From positions 2,267,342 through 2,331,341 of the forward strand of contig DATCMI010000001.1 of assembly GCA_036563485.1 (NCBI GenBank): 64,000 bases of DNA, written 5' to 3'. Below, one piece after another: positions 49,536 through 60,321 of this stretch. The first letter of the stretch is position 1, and every line of letters begins with the position of its first letter. The notes under the pieces are model-generated. The model worked only from the letters and a program-made list of their open reading frames with translations, searched no databases and was not told the origin of the DNA. The DNA comes from Sphingomicrobium sp. Its GTDB lineage: Bacteria; Pseudomonadota; Alphaproteobacteria; Sphingomonadales; Sphingomonadaceae. Made by a program: the position numbers and the translations under genes.

Positions 49536-49804
49536 GCGAAGCCTCGCAGTCCGTCCAGATCACCAATCAACGCGGGCTCCATGCGCGGGCCAGCGCGAAG
49601 TTCGTCAACCTCGCCGCCGAGCTCGGCTCGACGATCGAGGTGGAAAAGGACGGCAACCGCGTATGCGGGACGTCAATCATGGGCCTGATGATGCTCGGCG
49701 CAGCGATGGGCGATACGATCACCATCCATGCCGCCGGTGACCTCGCCGGCGAAGAGCTGGGCAAGCTCGTCGCGCTCGTGGAGGATCGGTTCGGGGAAGA
49801 ATAA
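49532..49804 (+). CDS. ptsH: Phosphocarrier protein HPr
   Basis: 90 residues from TTG 49532, coupled to EIIA by TTGA. His17 in NQRGLHARASAKF is the EI-dependent phosphorylation site, and Ser48 in GTSIMGLMMLGA is the HprK site. Together with hprK and EIIA it forms a regulatory PTS branch; the EI (ptsP or ptsI) gene is not in the window. Confidence 0.95.
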   Translation: MSEASQSVQITNQRGLHARASAKFVNLAAELGSTIEVEKDGNRVCGTSIMGLMMLGAAMGDTITIHAAGDLAGEELGKLVALVEDRFGEE

Positions 49805-50601
49805 TGCCCCGCGAAATCACTTCTTTTTCAAATACTACCGTCAAGTTGCTGCGATCCCTTCGAGACAAGAAGGCGCGGCGCAGCGAAGGGCTGTTCCTGG
49901 CCGAGGGCTTGCGTATCCTCGCCGAAGCGCGGGACAGCGGCCGGCTGCCGGAGATCGTCGCATTTTCCCCTGACGGCGCGCGGCACCCGCTTGCGGCGGA
50001 GATCATCGCCGCGACCGAAGCGGCGGGCGGCGACGCCGTCGAGACCAACGCCGACATCCTCGCCAAGATGAGCGGCAAGGACAATCCGCAGATGCTGCTC
50101 GGCGCCTATCGGCAGCCGGACACCGCACTCGCTCAGATCGACCGCAGCTCGGCGCCGTTGTGGCTGGTCGCGCAGGCGCTGCGCGATCCGGGGAACATCG
50201 GCACGATTCTCAGGACTGGCGACGCCGTGGGTGCCGGAGGGCTGATCCTGGTCGACGATTGCGCCGATCCCTTTTCAGTCGAGGCCGTGCGGGCGTCGAT
50301 GGGTGCTCTGTTCACTCAAAGGATCGCCGCTGCTCGCTGGGACGAGTTCCTGCCTTGGTTGCGGTCTGGCGAAGGGCAACTTGTCGGCACCAGCCTCAAA
50401 GCCACGCACGATTATCTCGACGCCGAGTACCGGCAGCCCTGCTTCCTCCTGATCGGCAATGAGCAGCAAGGCTTGCCGCAGGCCTATGAGGCGGAATGCG
50501 ACAGGCTGGTGAAGATCCCGATGGCCGGGCGCGCCGACAGCCTGAACGCCGCGGTTGCCGCGGCCGTCATGGCTTTTGCAATCACCGCCAGCTGGCGATG
50601 A
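49804..50601 (+). CDS. TrmH/SpoU family RNA 2'-O-methyltransferase
   Basis: 265 residues with an N-terminal substrate-binding region (KARRSEGLFLAEGLRIL) and a SPOUT knot: ALRDPGNIGTILRTGDAVGAGGLIL, IGNEQQGLP and IPMAGRADSLNAAVAAAVMAF. It methylates a ribose in rRNA or tRNA; the exact site is not readable. Its ATG overlaps the ptsH stop as TAATG. Confidence 0.92.
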   Translation: MPREITSFSNTTVKLLRSLRDKKARRSEGLFLAEGLRILAEARDSGRLPEIVAFSPDGARHPLAAEIIAATEAAGGDAVETNADILAKMSGKDNPQMLLGAYRQPDTALAQIDRSSAPLWLVAQALRDPGNIGTILRTGDAVGAGGLILVDDCADPFSVEAVRASMGALFTQRIAAARWDEFLPWLRSGEGQLVGTSLKATHDYLDAEYRQPCFLLIGNEQQGLPQAYEAECDRLVKIPMAGRADSLNAAVAAAVMAFAITASWR

Positions 50602-50636
50602 GGGAACCTGACACCAGCAACAAGGTTGTTCCGCCT

Positions 50637-50981
50637 ATGAAACGCGCGCTGATCTTCATCCTCCCGGCGCTTGCCGGCGCCTGCATGCCGATCCCCGGAC
50701 CGCCGCCCGCCCCTTATCATGCGGTCGGCACCGAGCCGTTCTGGAACCTCCTCATCGACGAGAAGAATTTGACGTTCGTCGAGCCGGAGAAGGCGCCGCT
50801 CACCCAACCGGTGCCGCCGGCGATCAACGGGTTCGCCGGTCCGATCTATCAAACGCCGCGGATCAACGTGAACATCGTCAAAGGTGTCCAGTGCAGCGAT
50901 GGCATGAGCGACCGGGTCTATCCCGACAAGGTCCAGGTCACGGTCGACGGGCGCCGGTTTGACGGCTGCGGCGGGCTTTAA
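50637..50981 (+). CDS. Small lipoprotein, COG3650-like
   Basis: 114 residues from ATG 50637 with a lipoprotein signal (MKRALIFILPALAGAC). It then has the segment YHAVGTEPFWNLLIDEKNLTF and the Cys-containing VQCSDGMSDRVYPDKVQV, typical of a family of small envelope proteins of unknown function. ATG 50598, coupled to the upstream stop, is an alternative but would put non-signal residues first. It overlaps the META gene by 23 bases. Confidence 0.78.
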   Translation: MKRALIFILPALAGACMPIPGPPPAPYHAVGTEPFWNLLIDEKNLTFVEPEKAPLTQPVPPAINGFAGPIYQTPRINVNIVKGVQCSDGMSDRVYPDKVQVTVDGRRFDGCGGL

Positions 50982-51381
50982 GGCCCTCGCCCTCGCGCTG
51001 GCGCTCGCCTGCGCCGCGGTGGCGGGCTGCGCGACGGTTCCCGCCGATGGCGGCAGCCTGGAGAACTCGCGTTGGCGCGTCGTCGCCCTTAGCGGCCAGA
51101 CAACGCCCGCCGACGGTGACTATCGGCTGAGCTTTGAGAATGGCCGCATTGCCGGCCGCTTCGGCTGCAATCAATTGAGCGGCAGCTATCATGTCACCGG
51201 GCAGGTGCTGGTAACCGAGCAGATCGCCTCGACGCGCATGGGCTGCCCGGAGCCTGCAGCCACTTTGGAGAGCCGCGGCCTTGCCGTGCTCCAGCAGCCG
51301 CTGCAATTCACCATGGCGCCGGGCCCAAGGCTCGCTCTTCGCAATGCGATCGGCTTGATCGAACTGGAGCGGCTGCCCTAG
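50959..51381 (+). CDS. META domain (HslJ-like) lipoprotein
   Basis: 140 residues from TTG 50959, with signal LALALALACAAVAGC. The mature part is one META domain: LENSRWRVVALSGQ, YRLSFENGRIAGRFGCNQLSGSYHV and TRMGCPEPAATLESR. HslJ in E. coli is linked to heat and novobiocin resistance; the role here is unknown. Pairing with the COG3650-like gene suggests related envelope functions. Confidence 0.85.
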   Translation: MTAAAGFKALALALALACAAVAGCATVPADGGSLENSRWRVVALSGQTTPADGDYRLSFENGRIAGRFGCNQLSGSYHVTGQVLVTEQIASTRMGCPEPAATLESRGLAVLQQPLQFTMAPGPRLALRNAIGLIELERLP

Positions 51382-51402
51382 CTTCGCTGAGAGCTGGGAC
51401 GG

Positions 51403-51441
51403 CCAATCTTCGCTATGACGAGCGAGGCATGCGAAGATTGG
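51403..51441. repeat. 11-bp perfect inverted repeat between convergent genes
   Basis: CCAATCTTCGC (51403-51413) and GCGAAGATTGG (51431-51441) are perfect complements with a 17-base loop. They lie in the 132-base gap between the META gene and rmuC. No T-run follows, so a terminator role is uncertain; it may be a small mobile or REP-like element. Confidence 0.6.
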
Positions 51442-51513
51442 GAGCCGAAGCGCTGTCGTTTCGAAGAACCGTGATGACGGCTGTCACACGAAATCCAACA
51501 TTGCAACGAAGCG

Positions 51514-52860
51514 CTATTCGGCGGCGATTTGCGGCGGGTCGTCGTTGGAGGGTGCGCTCATCTTGGTGAGCGGACGGGGGCTTGCCTCGAGCATCGGAGC
51601 GACGCCGATCTCCTTGGCGCTGCCGGCGCCAAAATCCTCGAAGCGGCGGGCCTGCGTCAGCACCTGGCTTTCGAGACTGCCGACCATCTTGTTGTAGGCG
51701 TTGGTGGCGCGGCCGAGGTTGGTGCCGACCGAGGCGATGTGTTCGGCCATGGTCGCGAGCCGCGAATGAAGCTCGCGGCCGAGTTCGGCGATCTTCCCGG
51801 CCTCGGCTGCAAGTTTCTCCTGCTTCCAGACGGTAGCGACGGTGCGGGCGATGGCGACCAGGTTGGTCGGCGTCGCGAGCAGCACGCGGTCCTTGAACGC
51901 TTTCTCCCAAAGCTCGGGATCCTGCTCGAGCGCGGCGGACAGGAAATGCTCGCCGGGAATGTACATGACCACGAACTCGGCGGAGTCGCCGAACTGCGCC
52001 CAGTAGGTCTTGCTGCCGAGCTGCTGCGCATGGCGCACGATCGACGCGAGGTGCGCGCGGAAACAGGCGGAGCGCTTGTCGTCGTCGACCTCGTCGCACG
52101 CGTCGAGGTAAGCGTTGAGCGAGCATTTGGCGTCGATGATCAGCTTGCGGCCGTCCGGCAGGTTGACGATCGCGTCGGGGCGCAACCGACCCTCGTCGCC
52201 TTCAGTCGAGACCTCGAGCTGGAAGTCGATGCCCTTCACGAGGCCGGCCTGAGTCAGCACGTTTTCCAGGCTTTTTTCGCCCCAGCGGCCGCGCTGCTTC
52301 GGCGACGAGGTCAGCGCGGTGACCAGGCGACGCGCCTCGTCGCGCACTTGCCCCTGCCCTGCCCGCACCAGTTCGACGGCTTCGCGAAGCCCAGCATAAT
52401 GGTCGACGCGTTCCTTTTCGACGCGCTGAAGGCCTTCTTCATAGCGCTTGAGCGTCGCTTCGACGGGCTGCAGCAGCGCCTTCAGCTTGGCTTCGCTCTG
52501 CTGGTCCGCCTGGCTGAAGCGCTGGCCGGCCTTGTCGAGGAAATCCTTGTGCGCCTTTTCAAGCAGCTGGTCGCCGACGGCGCGGAACTGCGCGATCAGC
52601 GCGTCCTTGGATTCGGTGAGGTCCTTCATCCGTTGGTCGAAGTTGCGGGCGTCCGCCTGGAGGGTGGCGAGCTCGCGCGAGGCGGCATCGCAGTTGGTGC
52701 GGGCTTCGTTGCGCTCCTTCACCACCTCGTCGAGCTGGAGCCGGAGGCTGTCGACCGTGTGCCTGGCGGCGGTGGCGTCGCGACTGCCGAGGAGCCAGCC
52801 GAGCAATGCGCCAAGGCCAAGCCCTGCGACGATGAGAACGAGTATCAGGCCAGTGCTCAT
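51514..52860 (-). CDS. rmuC: RmuC family DNA recombination protein
   Basis: 448 residues from ATG 52860. It has an N-terminal membrane anchor (LILVLIVAGLGLGALLGWLLG), a long coiled coil to about residue 170, and the RmuC nuclease-like domain (WGEKSLENVLTQAGLVKGIDF, RPDAIVNLPDGRKLIIDAKCSL, VMYIPGEHFLSAAL). RmuC limits inversions at short repeats in E. coli. ATG 52863 is one codon earlier; both follow GGGGA. Confidence 0.92.
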   Translation of the reverse strand: MSTGLILVLIVAGLGLGALLGWLLGSRDATAARHTVDSLRLQLDEVVKERNEARTNCDAASRELATLQADARNFDQRMKDLTESKDALIAQFRAVGDQLLEKAHKDFLDKAGQRFSQADQQSEAKLKALLQPVEATLKRYEEGLQRVEKERVDHYAGLREAVELVRAGQGQVRDEARRLVTALTSSPKQRGRWGEKSLENVLTQAGLVKGIDFQLEVSTEGDEGRLRPDAIVNLPDGRKLIIDAKCSLNAYLDACDEVDDDKRSACFRAHLASIVRHAQQLGSKTYWAQFGDSAEFVVMYIPGEHFLSAALEQDPELWEKAFKDRVLLATPTNLVAIARTVATVWKQEKLAAEAGKIAELGRELHSRLATMAEHIASVGTNLGRATNAYNKMVGSLESQVLTQARRFEDFGAGSAKEIGVAPMLEASPRPLTKMSAPSNDDPPQIAAE

Positions 52861-52968
52861 CATTTCCCCCGCGGAACAGAATGGGAACTGTAAGCTCCCG
52901 AAGAGCACGCCTCAAGCCTGTTCGTCAGCTCAAGGGAGCGAAGCCCTGCAGCCGTCGTTTGCTCTTGT

Positions 52969-53003
52969 GGATTGCTTCGTCGCTGCACTCCTCGCAATGA
53001 CGG
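52969..53003. repeat. Dispersed intergenic repeat (SVIARSAATKQS-type)
   Basis: GGATTGCTTCGT...CTCGCAATGACGG matches a palindromic intergenic element seen in many bacteria; translated on the minus strand it gives the well-known spurious peptide VIARSAATKQS. The ends ATTGC and GCAAT pair. It lies between rmuC and the Cys-rich protein gene, just upstream of the latter. Confidence 0.75.
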
Positions 53004-53021
53004 AAAGAAGAGGAGAAACGC

Positions 53022-53414
53022 ATGTCCATTCGCAAGATGATCGCCCTTCACCCCGACGTGCAGGGCCATGTGAACCAGCCGCTCGCGGATGCCGCCCATC
53101 ACCTGATGTATTGCGCGCGCATGTGCCTGAGCTGCGCCGACGCCTGCGCGGCGGAGGAGATGGACATGGCGCAGTGCATCCGGCTGTGCAGCGACTGCGC
53201 CGATGTCTGCGATGCGACGGGCAAGCTGGCGGTGCGGCGCACCGGATCGAACGAGCAGGTGCTTCGGGAGATGCTCGAGCTATGCGCCCGCGTCTGCGAC
53301 GAATGCGCGGCGGAATGCGAGCGCCACGATCACGAGCATTGCAAGCTGTGCGCGCAGATGTGCCGCGAATGCGCCGCGGACTGCCGGCGTGCGGCTGAGA
53401 GCATTGGAGCGTAA
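53022..53414 (+). CDS. Cys-rich four-helix bundle copper-binding protein (DUF326-type)
   Basis: 130 residues with 17 Cys arranged as repeated CxxxC and CxxC pairs along helices (YCARMCLSCADAC, CIRLCSDCADVC, LCARVCDECAAEC, CKLCAQMCRECAADC). This is the pattern of copper storage proteins (Csp) and DUF326, whose helical bundle is lined by Cys that hold Cu(I). It has no signal peptide, so a cytosolic store is inferred. There is no copper pump or regulator nearby. A dispersed repeat sits right upstream. Confidence 0.85.
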   Translation: MSIRKMIALHPDVQGHVNQPLADAAHHLMYCARMCLSCADACAAEEMDMAQCIRLCSDCADVCDATGKLAVRRTGSNEQVLREMLELCARVCDECAAECERHDHEHCKLCAQMCRECAADCRRAAESIGA

Positions 53415-53445
53415 GAAGCGGATTCCGCCTCAAGGCCGGGATGAA

Positions 53446-53982
53446 TTAAGCGGCTGCTTTCCGCTGCTTAGCGATCTTTCTTAGGATCATGTCGCGCTTC
53501 AGACGCGAGAGATGGTCGATGAAGAGCACGCCGTTCAGGTGGTCCATTTCGTGCTGGAGGCAGGTCGCCAGCAGACCGGTGATCTCTTCATCGTGCGGCT
53601 TGCCGTCGAGGTCGAGCCAGCGGGCGCGGACACGGTCCGGACGGTCGACCTCGGCATATTGGTCGGGGACCGACAGGCAGCCCTCAGTATAGGGCACGTC
53701 CTGGTCCGAGGTCTCGACAATCTCGGGGTTGATGAACACCCGCGGGTCGCTGACCGGCTTGCTCTCCGGGTCGTCCGCATTCTCCGGCTCCTGAAGGTCG
53801 ATGACCAGGATGCGGAGCGGGACGCCGACCTGAATCGCGGCGAGGCCGATGCCGGGGGCGTCGTACATCGTTTCGAACATGTCGGCGACGAGCGTGCGGA
53901 TCTCGTCCGTCACCTCGGCAACCGGCTTTGAAATCTCGCGCAGGCGCGGATCGGGAACTTCGACGATCGGACGGATGGCCAT
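53446..53982 (-). CDS. def: Peptide deformylase
   Basis: Removes the formyl group from new proteins. 178 residues with the three motifs [17 protein letters not shown] (Cys102) and QHEMDHLNG (His144, Glu145, His148), which bind the metal. fmt lies about 1.1 kb away on the other strand; the usual def-fmt pair is separated here by a VOC gene and recR. Confidence 0.98.
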   Translation of the reverse strand: MAIRPIVEVPDPRLREISKPVAEVTDEIRTLVADMFETMYDAPGIGLAAIQVGVPLRILVIDLQEPENADDPESKPVSDPRVFINPEIVETSDQDVPYTEGCLSVPDQYAEVDRPDRVRARWLDLDGKPHDEEITGLLATCLQHEMDHLNGVLFIDHLSRLKRDMILRKIAKQRKAAA

Positions 53983-54013
53983 GGCCGCTATATCGCCGCG
54001 AACAGACGGTTTT

Positions 54014-54367
54014 TCAACTTGCAGGCGGCTCCCACAACTCGATCGGATTGCCTTCGGGATCGTGGATGCGGGCGAAGCGCCCGGTCTGCGGGTCGTTCCA
54101 CTCTTCCTTCGTGATCACCTCGATGCCCGCGGCGCTCAGTTGCTCAAGCAAGTCATCGAGGTCGGTGACGCGAAGGTTGAGCATGTACTGCCGGTCGGGC
54201 GGGAAATAGTCGCTGTCCTGCGGGAAGGTCGCGAAGACGGTGGTCCCCGCCTCCTGTTCCCACATGCCCCACGAGCCGCCGACGCCGAGATGCTCGGCGT
54301 ACCAGGCCTTGAGCGCTTCGGGATGCTTCGAGCGCAGGAACAAGCCGCCGATTCCAGTCACAGGCAT
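54014..54367 (-). CDS. VOC superfamily (glyoxalase-like) protein
   Basis: 117 residues from ATG 54367 ([28 protein letters not shown]), one beta-alpha-beta vicinal oxygen chelate fold ending with [18 protein letters not shown]. The C-terminal Glu in IELWE is a typical metal ligand position. Function may be a lyase, dioxygenase or antibiotic-binding protein; not decidable. Downstream of recR on the same strand with 13 bases between. Confidence 0.88.
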   Translation of the reverse strand: MPVTGIGGLFLRSKHPEALKAWYAEHLGVGGSWGMWEQEAGTTVFATFPQDSDYFPPDRQYMLNLRVTDLDDLLEQLSAAGIEVITKEEWNDPQTGRFARIHDPEGNPIELWEPPAS

Positions 54368-54380
54368 AATCGTCTCCCCC

Positions 54381-54977
54381 TCAAGACACCGGCCGACGCG
54401 CACGCAAGGCCTGGGCCAGCGTGCCTTCGTCGAGATAGTCGAGCTCACCCCCGACAGGAAGTCCGTGCGCCAACTGGCTGAGACGAATGGGAAATCCTTC
54501 GAGGCGCTCGGCCACATAATGGGCGGTCGTCTGGCCTTCGAGCGTGGCGTTCATCGCCAGCACCACTTCGTCGATCCCGCCTTCCGACACTCGCCGGACC
54601 AGCTGGTTGATGGTCAAATCGTCCGGTCCGACGCCCTCGAGCGCCGACAAGCGGCCGCCGAGGACGTGGTAGCGGCCAGGAAAGAGGCGGGAGCGATCGA
54701 GTGCCCAGAGGTCTGAGACTTCCTCGACCACGCACAGCATCTTCTCGTCCCGGCGCGGGTCGCGGCATACCGTGCAGGGATCGGACGTATCGACATTGCC
54801 GCAGGTCGAACAGGTCGACAGCTTGTCGGTGACTTCCTGAAGCGCGCGGAGGAGCGGCTGGAGCGCCGTTTCGCGCCGCTTCATCAGGTGAAGCACCGCG
54901 CGACGAGCCGAGCGCGGGCCGAGCCCGGGAAGGCGCGCGAGGGCCTGGCTCAGCGCTTCGATCTCGTGTGACGCCAT
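54381..54977 (-). CDS. recR: Recombination mediator protein RecR
   Basis: Works with RecF/RecO to load RecA on gaps. 198 residues from ATG 54977 ([27 protein letters not shown]): a helix-hairpin-helix, the Cys4 zinc finger [18 protein letters not shown], a Toprim domain ([15 protein letters not shown]) and the C-terminal Walker B-like segment. The longer frame upstream runs through a dispersed repeat and is not coding. Confidence 0.96.
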   Translation of the reverse strand: MASHEIEALSQALARLPGLGPRSARRAVLHLMKRRETALQPLLRALQEVTDKLSTCSTCGNVDTSDPCTVCRDPRRDEKMLCVVEEVSDLWALDRSRLFPGRYHVLGGRLSALEGVGPDDLTINQLVRRVSEGGIDEVVLAMNATLEGQTTAHYVAERLEGFPIRLSQLAHGLPVGGELDYLDEGTLAQALRARRPVS

Positions 54978-55000
54978 CGTGCTCCCCATAAACCGATCGT

Positions 55001-55072
55001 CCTGAGCTTGTCGAAGGACTGCTTTTGCTTCTAGCGGCGCAAAAGAAGGACACCCCCTCGACAAGCTCGGGG
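55001..55072. repeat. Palindromic dispersed repeat between recR and fmt
   Basis: CCTGAGCTTGTCGAAGG (55001-55017) faces CCCTCGACAAGCTCGGGG (55055-55072), sharing the core GAGCTTGTCGA. The inside holds a second pair, CTTTTGC with GCAAAAG. This is the widespread intergenic element whose chance translations read [16 protein letters not shown] or STSSGR. It fills most of the recR/fmt gap. Confidence 0.8.
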
Positions 55073-55090
55073 CGAACGGAGGTTGGTGAA

Positions 55091-55990
55091 CTGCGGATCG
55101 TCTTCATGGGATCGCCGGATTTCGCGGTGCCGAGCCTCCGGGCGCTTGTCGCTGCGGGGCACGACTTGGCGGCGGTCTATGCGCAGCCGCCGAGGCCGGC
55201 GGGCCGCGGCAAGACCGATCGCAAGACCCCGGTGCATTTGACGGCCGAACAGCTCGGCATCGAGGTGCGGACGCCGCGGACGCTGCGCGACGCCGAGGAG
55301 CAGGCGAAATTCGCGGCTCTCGGGGCCGATCTCGGCGTGGTGGCCGCCTACGGGCTGATCCTGCCCAAGGAGATCCTCGACGCCCCGGAACGCGGCTGCG
55401 TCAACGTCCATGCCTCGCTGCTGCCGCGCTGGCGCGGGGCTGCGCCGATCCAGCGCGCGATCCTCGCCGGCGATGAAGTGAGCGGCGTCACCATCATGCA
55501 GATGGACGAAGGGCTGGATACGGGGCCGATGCTGCTCAAGCGCGAGCTGTTGTTGTTTGGAAAGACTGCCGGGCAAGTTACGGAAGAAATGGCGAAACTC
55601 GGCGCCGACGCGTTGGTCGAATGGCTCGCCAACCCGACTGCCCCGCAAGCACAGCCCGAAACGGGTGCGACCTATGCGAAGAAGATCGACAAGGCCGAGG
55701 CGCGGATCGACTGGAGCCGATCGGCGGAGGAAATCGAGCGGCAGGTGCGGGCGTTCAACCCGGTGCCGGGCGCCTGGTTTGAAGCCAATGGCGAGCGGAT
55801 CAAGCTCCTCGATGCCGAGTGCGTCGACGGCGCGGGTGCACCGGGCGAAGTCATCGGAGCGCCGTTGGTCATCGCCTGCGGCGAGGACGCTCTTCACTGC
55901 CGCTTGGTCCAGCGGGCCGGCAAAGGCGCGATGGGTGTCGAGGAGCTGCTGCGTGGTTTTCCGATCGCAGAGGGGACGATCCTGCCGTGA
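55091..55990 (+). CDS. fmt: Methionyl-tRNA formyltransferase, probable CTG start
   Basis: Formylates initiator tRNA. The family N-terminus [18 protein letters not shown] begins right after CTG 55091, and GGAGG (55078-55082) sits 8 bases ahead of it. No ATG, GTG or TTG is in frame between the repeat element and the ATG at 55106 that would cut the first strand, so CTG is the best start (299 residues). Other marks: [20 protein letters not shown] and DEGLDTGPM with catalytic Asn, His and Asp, and the C-terminal FNPVPGAW domain. A TTG at 55025 lies inside the repeat. It overlaps truA as GTGA. Confidence 0.92.
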   Translation: MRIVFMGSPDFAVPSLRALVAAGHDLAAVYAQPPRPAGRGKTDRKTPVHLTAEQLGIEVRTPRTLRDAEEQAKFAALGADLGVVAAYGLILPKEILDAPERGCVNVHASLLPRWRGAAPIQRAILAGDEVSGVTIMQMDEGLDTGPMLLKRELLLFGKTAGQVTEEMAKLGADALVEWLANPTAPQAQPETGATYAKKIDKAEARIDWSRSAEEIERQVRAFNPVPGAWFEANGERIKLLDAECVDGAGAPGEVIGAPLVIACGEDALHCRLVQRAGKGAMGVEELLRGFPIAEGTILP

Positions 55991-56733
55991 CCCGCTGGCG
56001 GCTCACGGTTGAATATGACGGCGGCCCGTTCATGGGCTGGCAGCGGCAGGACCATGGTCCGTCGGTGCAGCAGGCGCTCGAGGATGCCCTGGAGAAGATG
56101 ATCGGCGAGAAATCGGCGTTCACCGCTGCCGGTCGCACCGATGCCGGTGTCCATGCCTTGGCCATGACGGCTCATGTCGACGTCGAACGAGCGCTGACGG
56201 CGCACCGGTTGCGCGAGGGGCTGAATGCGCTGGTTCGGCCGCAGCCGGTGTCGATCCTGTCTGTGGAACCGGTCGCCGACGACTGGCACGCGCGCTTCTC
56301 CTGCACCGGGCGCCGGTACCTGTATCGAATTCTCAACCGACGTGCGCCGCCGGCGCTCGATAGTGGGCGGGTGTGGCATATTCCGGTGCCGCTTGACGCC
56401 GGGGCGATGAGCGAGGCCGCGGCGCACCTGGTTGGACGTCATGACTTCACCACGTTCCGGTCGGTTCATTGCCAGTCGGAGAACCCGGTGAAGACGCTCG
56501 ACCGGCTCGAGGTCAGCCGCGTCGGCGAGGAGATCCACGTCAGCGCCGCGGCGCGCAGCTTCCTTCATCACCAGGTGCGTTCGATGGTCGGCTGCCTGGC
56601 GTTGGTCGGGCGTGGGCAGTGGTCGCCACACGACATGCGAACGGCGCTTGAAGCGCGCAATCGCGCCGCGCTCGGGCTCAATGCGCCGCCTCAGGGACTG
56701 TATTTCGTCGAGGCGATCTACCCGAACGAGTGA
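55987..56733 (+). CDS. truA: tRNA pseudouridine synthase A
   Basis: Makes pseudouridine at positions 38-40 of tRNA anticodon arms. 248 residues from GTG 55987, coupled to fmt. It shows [17 protein letters not shown], the catalytic Asp in [13 protein letters not shown], and the conserved end of the family [15 protein letters not shown]. The fmt-truA order is common in alphaproteobacteria. Confidence 0.97.
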   Translation: MTRWRLTVEYDGGPFMGWQRQDHGPSVQQALEDALEKMIGEKSAFTAAGRTDAGVHALAMTAHVDVERALTAHRLREGLNALVRPQPVSILSVEPVADDWHARFSCTGRRYLYRILNRRAPPALDSGRVWHIPVPLDAGAMSEAAAHLVGRHDFTTFRSVHCQSENPVKTLDRLEVSRVGEEIHVSAAARSFLHHQVRSMVGCLALVGRGQWSPHDMRTALEARNRAALGLNAPPQGLYFVEAIYPNE

Positions 56734-56742
56734 ACGGCTCCG

Positions 56743-56770
56743 CTCCTCGCGCGTTCGCTGGGGCGAGGAG
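56743..56770 (+). promoter_or_regulatory. Hairpin burying the ribosome binding site of the next small ORF
   Basis: CTCCTCGC (56743-56750) pairs perfectly with GCGAGGAG (56763-56770), with a 12-base loop. The right arm contains GAGGAG, the ribosome binding site of the ATG at 56777. This would repress translation when folded. It could also act as an end structure for truA, but no T-run follows. Confidence 0.55.
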
Positions 56771-56776
56771 AATGAG

Positions 56777-56920
56777 ATGACCGATCACAAGAAGAAGGGC
56801 GACTTCGACCAGTGGCAGCGCGAGGACAAAGGCGGCAACCAGAAGGCGCACGAAAAGGGTGAGTCCAACAGCCGCACCGGCCACAAGCAGAATTCGGGTG
56901 GCGGCGACCGCAACCCCTAG
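56777..56920 (+). CDS. 47-residue hydrophilic protein, function unknown
   Basis: MTDHKKKGDFDQWQRED... is very rich in Lys, Gly, Asn, Gln and His, without any hydrophobic stretch, so it is expected to be disordered. ATG 56777 follows GAGGAG with 6 bases spacing. I do not recognise a named family; the composition resembles small stress or hydrophilin-type proteins (inference). It ends 3 bases before the convergent trxB stop. Confidence 0.65.
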   Translation: MTDHKKKGDFDQWQREDKGGNQKAHEKGESNSRTGHKQNSGGGDRNP

Positions 56921-56923
56921 GAT

Positions 56924-57898
<975 letters not shown>

Positions 57899-57941
57899 TT
57901 AGGAGCCGTTAACCGGCCCCGCAACGCCTGTTTGACTGGCG

Positions 57942-58091
57942 TTAGACGACCCGCCGGCCGGCAACGAAATTCCAGATCAGCACAATTAGGCCGATGACGA
58001 GCAGGAGGTGGATCACGGAACTGGTCACAAAGCCGCCCAGGAAGCCGAGCGCCCACAGGATCAGCAGGATGATGGCAATGGTCAGTAGCAT
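57942..58091 (-). CDS. 49-residue membrane protein, lmo0937-like
   Basis: Translation from ATG 58091 gives MLLTIAIILLILWALGFLGG, a polar turn, then a second hydrophobic helix (HLLLVIGLIVLIWNFVAG) and a basic end RRVV. Two transmembrane helices in 49 residues match the small lmo0937-type family of unknown function, often linked to stress. It is in the gap between trxB and pyrG, 52 bases upstream of the trxB start on the same strand. Confidence 0.75.
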   Translation of the reverse strand: MLLTIAIILLILWALGFLGGFVTSSVIHLLLVIGLIVLIWNFVAGRRVV

Positions 58092-58161
58092 GGCAGACCC
58101 TCTTCGTTATAGCCGCGCAACGGCCGCCTAACGGGTCAGCAGCAACAGCGTTCCTTTGAAG

Positions 58162-59808
<1,647 letters not shown>

Positions 59809-59890
59809 TTAGGGGGACAGACGGTGCCGACGCAACCCGCGCGGCGAAAAAAGCTGGGGATCAGCGGCGGTTTACCGGATCAACTGGCTA

Positions 59891-60241
59891 TTACTGGGCG
59901 AGCGGGACAGCCGGCGCCTGTTGCGGCTGCTGCTGCGCCGGCTGCTGCGGCTGGACCGGCTGCTGCTGGACGGGGGCCGCGACGTTCGACAGCGAGGTGT
60001 CGATCTTCGGCGTCTCACGCGTTGCGCCGGCGATTGCCGCCATCACGATCGATAGGATGATGAAGAGCCCGCCAAGGATCGCGGTCCCGCGGGTCAGAAA
60101 GTCCGCCGCGCCGCGCGCGGTCATGAAGCCCGACGAGCTGCCGCCGACGCCGAGCCCACCGCCTTCCGAGCGCTGCATCAGGATGGTGCCAATCAGCGCA
60201 AGGGCAATCAGCGACTGAACGATCAGCAGGAAGGCGAACAT
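59891..60241 (-). CDS. secG: Preprotein translocase subunit SecG
   Basis: Small membrane subunit of SecYEG. 116 residues from ATG 60241 (MFAFLLIVQSLIALALIGTILMQ). It has the cytosolic loop EGGGLGVGGSSSGFMTARGAADFLTR, a second helix (ILGGLFIILSIVMAAIAG) and a Gln/Pro-rich tail. It is 80 bases after tpiA, the conserved tpiA-secG-pyrG order. Confidence 0.95.
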   Translation of the reverse strand: MFAFLLIVQSLIALALIGTILMQRSEGGGLGVGGSSSGFMTARGAADFLTRGTAILGGLFIILSIVMAAIAGATRETPKIDTSLSNVAAPVQQQPVQPQQPAQQQPQQAPAVPLAQ

Positions 60242-60321
60242 CGGCAAGCTTTCGAAAGATGTACGAGAACGCGCCGGCACTTAGTCGCCGCAGGCTAGGC
60301 TTTCAACTGCGGAACGGGGAC

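Noticed and set aside
52860..53102. 80-codon frame on the minus strand with SLRGVQRRSNPQ
   Set aside because: This is a chance translation of the dispersed intergenic repeat, a well-known annotation artefact.
54978..55064. N-terminal extension of recR containing LRQAQDDR
   Set aside because: The extension is a translation of the palindromic repeat and is not seen in the RecR family.
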